Shown in pieces: positions 1 to 5,373 of a stretch of 6,010 bases of DNA. Position 1 is the first letter of the stretch; each line of letters opens with the position of its first letter. Location of the stretch: the NCBI GenBank assembly GCA_030637505.1, contig DAOWGJ010000389.1:1-6010 (forward strand). The letters are read 5' to 3'. Below the pieces are notes generated by a model that was given only the letters and a program-made list of their open reading frames with translations, was not told the origin of the DNA and ran no database searches. Source of the stretch: Holophagae bacterium. Its GTDB lineage: Bacteria; Acidobacteriota; Thermoanaerobaculia; Thermoanaerobaculales; Sulfomarinibacteraceae. The translations under genes and the position numbers were made by a program.

Positions 1-1
1 C

Positions 2-550
2 ACCGGATGTCAGGATCACTGGGCGGCCGTAAGAGGCGGGATCCAGGCACTCCACCTGGAGCCTGGGGGCAATCGTCTGGAGCGATTGGACGTAGATCAT
101 CGCTGGCTCGAGTCCAGAACCACCGTCTTTTTCACCGGGATCACGCACCATTCAGGAATGGTCAACTGGCAGGTCATTCGACGGCGCCTCGAAGGGGACC
201 GGACTACAACCCGAGCCCTCCAGACGATTGCCGATGCGGCAAACCTCTGCCGAACGGCCCTTCTCTCGGCCGACTGCGACACCGTCGGTAGCGCCCTTCG
301 CAAGGAGTGGGCGGCTCGGCGGGACCTGGCACCAAAGGTCTGCCCCCCTGAGCTGGCACACCTGGAATCCAGGGCCATGGCCGCCGGAGCCATGGGGTTC
401 AAGGCATGCGGCGCCGGCGGAGGCGGAAGTGTCCTCATTTGGCACGAGCCCAGCGAGGCCGACGTCATCGCCGAAACCCTGCTCAATGCAGCGCCACAGG
501 GTGTCCTCTTCTCCCGTGGGATCAACGACGAAGGCTGCACCGTCAAGTAG
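2..550 (+). CDS. GHMP-family sugar kinase, C-terminal part (heptose-7-phosphate kinase-like); 5' end outside window
   Basis: The frame is open from base 2 to a TAG at 548-550, giving 182 visible residues; the start codon and ATP-binding N-terminus lie upstream of the window. The fragment opens with GCQDHWAAVRGG (visible residues 2-13), which matches the GHMP-kinase segment carrying the catalytic aspartate (Asp5 here, in Q-D). It continues with FFTGITHHSG (about 43-52). Near residues 134-143 comes the glycine-rich KACGAGGGGS, the third conserved GHMP motif, in the C-terminal domain. The spacing and the 'AAGAMGFKACGAGGGG' pattern are most like the COG2605/HddA group, which phosphorylates D-glycero-D-manno-heptose 7-phosphate or related sugars in the cytoplasm for surface-polysaccharide precursors. 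The exact substrate cannot be read from this part; a mevalonate- or fucokinase-like role is less likely. An internal TTG at 86 is not a credible start, because the conserved motif lies before it. Confidence 0.88.
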   Translation, partial: TGCQDHWAAVRGGIQALHLEPGGNRLERLDVDHRWLESRTTVFFTGITHHSGMVNWQVIRRRLEGDRTTTRALQTIADAANLCRTALLSADCDTVGSALRKEWAARRDLAPKVCPPELAHLESRAMAAGAMGFKACGAGGGGSVLIWHEPSEADVIAETLLNAAPQGVLFSRGINDEGCTVK

Positions 551-612
551 TCCACCTCGAGCATCTCTCTCTTCGGGTGAAGACACCCCCCTACGATTTC
601 AGGCGGGTTCTT

Positions 613-646
613 GTAGCGGCTGTTTCTCAAATTAACTGAGCGCTAC
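613..646 (+). other. Weak inverted repeat between the sugar kinase and kbp
   Basis: GTAGCG (613-618) pairs with CGCTAC (641-646). An inner CTCA (626-629) pairs with TGAG (637-640) around a 7-base loop. A 7-base one-sided bulge separates the two stems. No T-run follows, so this is at best a poor terminator for the upstream kinase gene, and it may be chance. The rest of 551-705 shows no other structure beyond the kbp promoter and ribosome-binding site. Confidence 0.25.
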
Positions 647-669
647 CGTGGAATAGATTGCGAAGACGG

Positions 670-678
670 TGCTAAACT
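670..678 (+). promoter_or_regulatory. Candidate extended -10 promoter for kbp
   Basis: TGCTAAACT fits the extended -10 pattern TGnTAnnnT. The hexamer TAAACT matches TATAAT at 4 of 6 positions. Transcription would begin near 685, giving a leader of about 20 bases that contains the Shine-Dalgarno. No good -35 is seen 17 bases upstream (GGAATA). A rival pair is TTAACT (632-637) and TAGATT (654-659) with a 16-base spacer. Both are predictions by eye. Confidence 0.3.
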
Positions 679-692
679 CAACAAACGAAATC

Positions 693-698
693 AGGAGG
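693..698 (+). promoter_or_regulatory. Strong Shine-Dalgarno of kbp
   Basis: AGGAGG ends 7 bases before the ATG at 706. It is a perfect anti-Shine-Dalgarno match at ideal spacing and fixes the kbp start. It is much the strongest ribosome-binding site in the window, consistent with high expression of this small protein. Confidence 0.85.
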
Positions 699-705
699 AG
701 GCAAC

Positions 706-1152
706 ATGGGTTTTTTCGATAGATTCACCAAGGGCTTCGACAATGAGGTTGACGAGGCACTGGCAAAAATTCGAGGCATGGGTCTCGGCGTCGAGGGGCT
801 TTCGGCCTCGGTCGACCGCAAGGTGGTCACCCTGATTGGGTCTGCACCCAACATGGAAGCCAAAGCCAAAGTCATGAAGCTCTTCAACGAATTGGTTGAT
901 ACAGAGAACACTTTCAACAACATCTCGATTCCGGCGCCCGAACCCAAACCGGAACCCGAACCGGTGGCCGTAGAAGAAACCGCGGATGAAGAACGCGTGT
1001 ACGAAGTGGTTTCGGGCGACACCCTCGGCGCCATCGCCAAGAAGTACTATGGAAACGCCGGCGCCTACATGAAGATTTTCGAAGCCAATCGGGACATCCT
1101 GGACAACCCCAATCTGATCAAGGTCGGTCAGAAACTCCAGATTCCGGAATAG
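706..1152 (+). CDS. kbp: BON-LysM domain protein, Kbp/YgaU-like potassium-binding protein
   Basis: This 148-residue protein is nearly the same length as E. coli Kbp (149) and has the same two-domain plan. A short N-terminus (MGFFDRFTKGFDNEVDEA) leads into a BON domain at about residues 14-77, with the typical VTLIGSAPNMEAK strand-turn-helix. An acidic Pro/Glu linker (PEPKPEPEP, about 78-95) follows, then a LysM domain at about 97-147 (YEVVSGDTLGAIAKKYYG, ending VGQKLQIPE). There is no signal peptide, so like E. coli Kbp it is expected in the cytoplasm. E. coli Kbp binds K+ and changes shape on binding; that role here is inferred from homology. The start is set by AGGAGG 7 bases upstream. The coding bases for the linker contain short tandem-like repeats (about 937-964), and the linker is longer and more charged than in E. 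coli. The HerA-like ATPase gene follows 27 bases downstream, so the two are probably co-transcribed. Confidence 0.9.
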   Translation: MGFFDRFTKGFDNEVDEALAKIRGMGLGVEGLSASVDRKVVTLIGSAPNMEAKAKVMKLFNELVDTENTFNNISIPAPEPKPEPEPVAVEETADEERVYEVVSGDTLGAIAKKYYGNAGAYMKIFEANRDILDNPNLIKVGQKLQIPE

Positions 1153-1179
1153 TCGGCTTCCGATCCCATCGGCGTTTCA

Positions 1180-3516
1180 GTGATGACCGACGGACTGTAC
1201 ATCGGCGCCGCCCGTGAGGGAGGTGCCCGTGTTTTTCTCGACACCAACCACCTGACGACACACGCGATATGCCTCGGCATGACCGGATCGGGCAAGACCG
1301 GCCTGGGAATTGTCACACTCGAGGAGTTGGCTCGGCGCGGCGTGCCGCTCTTGATCATCGACCTCAAGGGCGACATGCTCAACCTTCTCCTCAATTTCCC
1401 GGACCTCAGTCCCCCAGATTTCGAGCCGTGGCTGCCCCCTGACGCCAAGAGCTCCGAGGCTTCAGCGACAGCCGCAGCCAAGCAGGCAGCGTTGTGGAGA
1501 AAAGGACTCAAGAGCAGCGGACTCGAAGGCAGTGACGTCGCCGCTGTCGCCCGGGGGGTCCGATGGCAGTTGGTGACCCCCGGCATCGCCTCCGGCGCCC
1601 CCCTCGACATTCTGCCAAGCCTGATACCCCCTCCGGGATGGGATCCGGGCGCGGACCCGGACGGCGCTCGAGACCGGGTCAACGGCCTGACCTCGGCGCT
1701 TCTCTCCCTGGCGGACCGCGGCGGTGATCCACTCTCTGACCCGGATCACGTCCTGGTGGCATCCATCATCCTGGAGAATTGGCGACAGGGCCGAGGCCTC
1801 GACCTGGCGGGCCTCCTGAGCAACATCGCTGACCCGCCGATCGACCATCTCGGCGCCCTGCCCCTGGAGACCTTCTACCCAAGAGACCGTCGAATGAAGT
1901 TGGTGATGGCGCTCAATACTCTCATTGCCAGCCCGTCATTCGCCGCGTGGACCGAGGGTGTCCCTCTGGACATGGAACACCTCCTCGGACCACCGGGTAA
2001 CCCAAGTGCAACGATTATTACTCTGGCCCACCTCGACGACCGCCAACGGCAATTTTGTCTGGCTCTCGTCATATCCGAGTTGGTCGCATGGATGCGGCGT
2101 CAACCGGCCTCTTCCGGGCTGCGCGCCCTGCTCTACATCGACGAGGTCCACGGCATACTCCCTCCCTACCCCGCAAACCCCCCTACCAAGGGTCCCCTCC
2201 TCACCCTGCTCAAGCAGGGGCGCGCCTTTGGAACCGGCGTGTGGCTGGCCACCCAAAATCCCGTCGATCTGGACTTTAAAGCCCTGGGGAACGCCGGCGT
2301 CAAGGTGATTGGGCGTCTGATCACGGAGCGGGATCGCGACCGCGCCCTTGAGGGTCTGGGTCTCGCCGGCACCGAAGATGGTCGAGAGATCGAAAGGGTC
2401 GTCGCCTCACTGGCCAAGAGGGAGTTTCTCCTCCACGACATTCGAGCCGAGAACCGGATTCAAGTTTTCTCCTCACGCTGGGCGATGAGCTATCTCCGGG
2501 GTCCGGTCGCTCTGTCGGAAATGGGTCCACTGCTCGCCGAAACGGTCCCGGCCGTGCCCCAGACAGTGGCCTCCAGTCCGAAATCACCTTCCCATTCACA
2601 CCAGGCCGAACATCAGACTGAGGTCGGGCGTTCCGGCCCTCCTGTCCTTCCAATTGACGTTCCACAGCTCTTCGGCGCCCAAGACGGTCTGGTAGGGCCA
2701 TCGCTCCTAATCCACAACCGGGTGACCGTCGAACGCCGAACTCTGGCCCTGGTCCGCACCATCACCGAGTTCTGGCGAGTACCGATTGACCAGCGGGGAA
2801 AGGCTCTTTGGGATGATGCCGAACCGCTGGAGACCGAGCCGGAGCTCTCGGATGTGCCACCTTCGGAGGCCCGCTTCCCCGTCGCAGCACCGGAGGCACT
2901 GGCCAAAGAACTCCGTTCGGCGGATCGTTCTTTCGTCAGATGGCGGGCCCGTCGGGCGATTCCGGTTCTGGCCAATACCAAGCTCAAATGCGTTGCGGAA
3001 ATCGGCGAGAGCCGAGATGAATTCCTCGACCGGTGTCTGGAAATGGCAGACCGGGCTGATGACAGCAGGCAAGACGCCGCTCGCCGAAAATTCGAACGCA
3101 AGATTGACACCATCGAACGAAGGCTGGAACGAGAACGCGATGAACTTGAACGGGACCAGGTCGATCTTGACTCCCGGCATGCCGAAGAGAGGCTCGGAAT
3201 GGTCGAGGGCCTCTTTTCGGTCCTACTGGGCTCCCGCAGCCTTCGGTCGGCCGCCGGAAAGGCAACCTCCAAACTCAGGAGTTCGGCTGGAAAACGGCGG
3301 ATGCGTCAAAAAGCCGAAGCCTCCGTGCAAGAGTCCGAACATGAAATCGACCGAATTGAGCACCAACTGGAGGATCTCGCCGCCGAAATGCAAGACGAGA
3401 TCGAAAGCATCGCCGCCGCGTCGGATGAACTCGCGAACACCATTGAAGAGGTCGCCGTTCGTCCCAAACAGGCGGATGTGACCGTCAAGGAGATCAGCTT
3501 GGTGTGGGGAATCTGA
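1180..3516 (+). CDS. HerA/DUF87-type ATP-binding protein with C-terminal coiled-coil hairpin
   Basis: This is a 778-residue P-loop ATPase of the HerA/FtsK group. Residues 1-30 are too short for the full HAS barrel of archaeal HerA. Walker A is GMTGSGKTG (33-41), followed by LLIIDLKGD (57-65). Walker B is ALLYIDEVHG (316-325; Asp321, Glu322). WLATQNP (355-361) is the polar sensor motif after Walker B, and Arg-rich GRLITERDRDRALEGL (378-393) may hold the arginine finger. A Pro/Ser-rich linker spans about 455-490. The C-terminal half carries EIGESRDEFLDRC (607-619), a charged helix about 628-672, a Gly/Ser/Arg turn 676-705 (LLGSRSLRSAAGK) and a second helix about 708-757, which together suggest an antiparallel coiled coil. 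The ending VRPKQADVTVKEISLVW resembles that of a widespread bacterial family of DUF87 ATPases of unknown function. Substrate is unknown; DNA or protein translocation is inferred. Start: GTG 1180 or ATG 1183, without a clear Shine-Dalgarno. No NurA-like nuclease is nearby. Confidence 0.88.
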   Translation: MMTDGLYIGAAREGGARVFLDTNHLTTHAICLGMTGSGKTGLGIVTLEELARRGVPLLIIDLKGDMLNLLLNFPDLSPPDFEPWLPPDAKSSEASATAAAKQAALWRKGLKSSGLEGSDVAAVARGVRWQLVTPGIASGAPLDILPSLIPPPGWDPGADPDGARDRVNGLTSALLSLADRGGDPLSDPDHVLVASIILENWRQGRGLDLAGLLSNIADPPIDHLGALPLETFYPRDRRMKLVMALNTLIASPSFAAWTEGVPLDMEHLLGPPGNPSATIITLAHLDDRQRQFCLALVISELVAWMRRQPASSGLRALLYIDEVHGILPPYPANPPTKGPLLTLLKQGRAFGTGVWLATQNPVDLDFKALGNAGVKVIGRLITERDRDRALEGLGLAGTEDGREIERVVASLAKREFLLHDIRAENRIQVFSSRWAMSYLRGPVALSEMGPLLAETVPAVPQTVASSPKSPSHSHQAEHQTEVGRSGPPVLPIDVPQLFGAQDGLVGPSLLIHNRVTVERRTLALVRTITEFWRVPIDQRGKALWDDAEPLETEPELSDVPPSEARFPVAAPEALAKELRSADRSFVRWRARRAIPVLANTKLKCVAEIGESRDEFLDRCLEMADRADDSRQDAARRKFERKIDTIERRLERERDELERDQVDLDSRHAEERLGMVEGLFSVLLGSRSLRSAAGKATSKLRSSAGKRRMRQKAEASVQESEHEIDRIEHQLEDLAAEMQDEIESIAAASDELANTIEEVAVRPKQADVTVKEISLVWGI

Positions 3517-3519
3517 GAC

Positions 3520-3605
3520 GAAACTGGAAAGTTAAAGAATCCGCCCCCTGAGGGGGTGGGTTCTTTAACTTTCCTGCGTCCAGTTTCTAGTTTCCTGTGT
3601 TTCCC
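3520..3605. repeat. Short inverted and direct repeats around the convergent terminator
   Basis: GAAACTGGA (3520-3528) is repeated inverted as TCCAGTTTC (3579-3587), enclosing the main hairpin. TTTCCTG occurs directly at 3570-3576 and 3591-3597, with further TTTC-rich units (AGTTTC, TAGTTTCC, TTTCCCC) up to about 3605. The mix suggests a small intergenic repeat element, such as a dispersed GTTTCC-type repeat family that also serves as a terminator, rather than a plain hairpin. Whether it recurs elsewhere in the genome cannot be seen here. Confidence 0.5.
3526..3574. terminator. Two-way intrinsic terminator, 23-bp stem with 3-base loop
   Basis: Bases 3526-3548 pair with 3552-3574 around the loop TGA, all 23 positions pairing with only two G-T wobbles (3540/3560 and 3543/3557). 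The upper part is a G+C-rich stem (CCGCCCCC/GGGGGTGG). The lower arms are A/T-rich, so each strand reads a GC hairpin followed by a TTCTTTAACTTT tract, as expected for a terminator working in both directions. It lies 9 bases after the HerA-like stop and 32 bases beyond the HD-GYP stop on the other strand, at a convergent junction. Confidence 0.8.
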
Positions 3606-3606
3606 C

Positions 3607-5247
3607 TCAATCCGAGACCCACTTCGGCAGTTTGCTGCCCATGATCGGAATGCGGTCGCTGCTGGGCACACCGCCTCTCGAACTGACGACCCTGTGCAGT
3701 GCCTTGACTACTTCGGGATCAAACTGCTTCCCGGCCTCGGCCTGCAGTACCTCCAGCGCAAACTCCGGGGATTGGGCCTGCCGATAGGGCCGGTCACTGG
3801 TAATGGCGTCCCATGTGTCGACGACGGCGATGATTCGCGCCTCCAACGGGATCTCCTCGCCTTTGAGTCCGAAATAACCCGGATACTTGAGTTCTTTGGC
3901 ATCGGTGCCGCCGTCCCACCGCTCCTGATGGTACCGAATGAAGGGGATTGCCGGCCCAAGGATATCGACGGTTTCGATGATCTCTACACCGACCGTAACA
4001 TGACGCTCGACGATCGCCCGTTCCTCAGGAGTCAGCGGTCCCGGCTTATTGAGGATTTGCTCGGGGACTCCGATCTTCCCAACATCATGAAGGAGGGCGG
4101 CAAAACGGAGCATTTCCAATTTCTGCCCCGCCAAACCCAGTCCTTTCCCAACGGCCACCGCCAATTTAGCCACGCGCTGGACATGCCCCTTGGTCAAGGG
4201 GTCCTTGGCCTCGACGGCCGCCGCCAGGGCTGTTACGACCCGCTCGAAATTCTCTTGCAACAGACGGCGGTGCTCATCCAATTCGCGTACAAGGGCATCG
4301 GCCCTCCCCCATGCCAAACCAACAACCAGGGCAGCACCGACGAAAACCAACAGGTTGAGGTAACTGGAGAACAACTCCGCGAACAACCCCATACCTTCGT
4401 GGTGGGCCTGAATGCGAACTACCTGTACAACGTAGACTATTCCGGCAACGGCGTTGACCTGCAGTGCCGCCCCTACGCCTCCCCTGACCGCCGCCCACAG
4501 GATGGGGATCAACAGCAATGCGGCAATCCAGTGCACGCCGACCAGAGCGAACCGAAGGGTCAGTTCCATTCCGATCAGGACGAAACCGATCATCACCATC
4601 GGCCTCGCAACGGTGGCTGGGGATTCGATCCAACCCCGGTACAGACGGACGAAATTTTCGTTCAGCACGAGGTCGGGCCGTATAGCCAGCACGACCGGCA
4701 CCGCCAACAACATGACAGCGACAAGATCACCCAGAAACCAGCCGGAAAAGGAAACGAAAGCCTGTTCGACACTCATCTGCGGCCGGCTCAACAGGATCAA
4801 CCCCGGCATGGCCACAAGGGCCGAAACCAGTGTCGGCAGGACTGCGACAGCTCCCAAGAACTGGATGCACCGAAACTCGCTCGCCCGCAGCCGATTCACC
4901 ACCAAGGCGGGACCCACGGCCTGCAGGGTTGCCGCAAACGCAAAGAATACGATGCGGCCCGGTGTCGTCGACAGCCCCCACGGGGTCAGGCAATATCCAA
5001 CGAAGACCGCACCGACACCCCACCACCGGAAGAACAGGCCAGCGAGCACCGCGACCGCCGCGGCCGGAAATATCAGGCCAACGCTACCGCCCACCTCGAA
5101 TGCGACGCCCGCTCTGTTGAGAATCGCGACCCCCGCCGTCGTTGCGATAACTCCGAGCAGAATGCTCACAGCCCTGCCTGGACCGACGCTCATCCAGTTT
5201 CGGACTGTCTCCAGAGTAGTTGGTGTGACTTCGGGTTTGGAAATCAT
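3607..5247 (-). CDS. MASE1-like membrane sensor fused to HD-GYP domain (cyclic-di-GMP phosphodiesterase-type)
   Basis: With the chosen ATG at 5245-5247 the protein has 546 residues. That start has GAAGG 8 bases upstream; starts at GTG 5292 (561 aa) or ATG 5274 lack a good site. In the 561-residue numbering, residues about 41-327 hold roughly eight to ten hydrophobic segments, including SVGLIFPAAAVAVLAGLFF (70-88), resembling a MASE1 sensor. A short charged linker (about 329-349) leads to an HD-GYP domain at about 350-540. Its likely metal ligands are His370 (EAKDPLTKGH), His402-Asp403 (LLHDVGKIG), His431 (ERHVTVG), His455 (RYHQERWDG) and Asp492 (VDTWDAITSDRPYR). Such domains hydrolyse cyclic di-GMP in the cytoplasm under control of the membrane part. 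Oddities: the usual HHE is HQE, and the usual GTGYPDGL is replaced by a longer stretch (GGTDAKELKYPGYFGL, 461-476), so the GYP motif is displaced. Activity is therefore likely but not certain. The gene is convergent with the ATPase gene and divergent from the CPBP gene. Confidence 0.88.
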   Translation of the reverse strand: MISKPEVTPTTLETVRNWMSVGPGRAVSILLGVIATTAGVAILNRAGVAFEVGGSVGLIFPAAAVAVLAGLFFRWWGVGAVFVGYCLTPWGLSTTPGRIVFFAFAATLQAVGPALVVNRLRASEFRCIQFLGAVAVLPTLVSALVAMPGLILLSRPQMSVEQAFVSFSGWFLGDLVAVMLLAVPVVLAIRPDLVLNENFVRLYRGWIESPATVARPMVMIGFVLIGMELTLRFALVGVHWIAALLLIPILWAAVRGGVGAALQVNAVAGIVYVVQVVRIQAHHEGMGLFAELFSSYLNLLVFVGAALVVGLAWGRADALVRELDEHRRLLQENFERVVTALAAAVEAKDPLTKGHVQRVAKLAVAVGKGLGLAGQKLEMLRFAALLHDVGKIGVPEQILNKPGPLTPEERAIVERHVTVGVEIIETVDILGPAIPFIRYHQERWDGGTDAKELKYPGYFGLKGEEIPLEARIIAVVDTWDAITSDRPYRQAQSPEFALEVLQAEAGKQFDPEVVKALHRVVSSRGGVPSSDRIPIMGSKLPKWVSD

Positions 5248-5255
5248 GCTACAAG

Positions 5256-5260
5256 CCTTC
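5256..5260 (-). promoter_or_regulatory. Shine-Dalgarno deciding the HD-GYP gene start
   Basis: On the minus strand this reads GAAGG, 8 bases before the ATG at 5245-5247. None of the other in-frame starts (GTG 5292, ATG 5274, ATG 5193) has a comparable site at proper spacing. This is why the shorter protein is preferred; the hydrophobic region begins well after every one of these starts except possibly the last. Confidence 0.5.
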
Positions 5261-5361
5261 AACGAGGATATCATTGCAATGCGGCTGATCACGTATATCG
5301 ACCAACAGATGAACCCGTCAGCAATCGACGATTCAGAGTGTGATGCCCACCCTCAACCGGT

Positions 5362-5367
5362 TAGAAT
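5362..5367 (+). promoter_or_regulatory. Candidate -10 element giving a leaderless mRNA for the CPBP gene
   Basis: TAGAAT matches the -10 consensus TATAAT at 5 of 6 positions and ends 6 bases before the A of the ATG at 5374. Transcription would then begin at, or within a base or so of, the start codon. No Shine-Dalgarno precedes this ATG, which agrees with a leaderless message. No good -35 is visible at 16-18 bases upstream. Confidence 0.4.
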
Positions 5368-5373
5368 CACCCG

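Noticed and set aside
373..396. Two CCATGG palindromes close together in the kinase gene
   Set aside because: They fall on Ala-Met codons (AMA and AMG) in the coding frame and are explained by the protein sequence.
97..630. Antisense frame opposite the sugar kinase
   Set aside because: Low-complexity Arg/Ser/Pro translation without motifs. The plus strand shows the GHMP-kinase signatures.
649..661. GG...GC pattern resembling a sigma-54 -24/-12 promoter before kbp
   Set aside because: The gap between GG (650-651) and GC (660-661) is 8 bases instead of 10, and the -24 flank does not match TGGCAC.
931..966. Tandem-like short repeats in kbp
   Set aside because: They simply encode the alternating Pro-Glu/Lys linker between the BON and LysM domains, a common kind of spacer, so they are not reported as a separate repeat element.
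2613..3272. 219-codon minus-strand frame inside the ATPase gene
   Set aside because: Ser/Arg-rich shadow of the Glu/Arg-rich coiled-coil codons on the plus strand; no recognisable features.
3306..3671. Minus-strand frame crossing the terminator, with KLETGRRKVKEPTPSGGG-like sequence
   Set aside because: It reads through the intergenic hairpin and repeat and the end of the ATPase gene in antisense. The peptide reflects the repeat's composition, not a gene.
3556..5343. Open frame of 595 codons on the plus strand opposite the HD-GYP gene
   Set aside because: Its translation is rich in Gln, His, Asp, Arg and Pro with no domain-like pattern, while the minus strand encodes a clear membrane plus HD-GYP protein. 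Long antisense frames are expected opposite GC-biased genes; it also starts inside the terminator hairpin.
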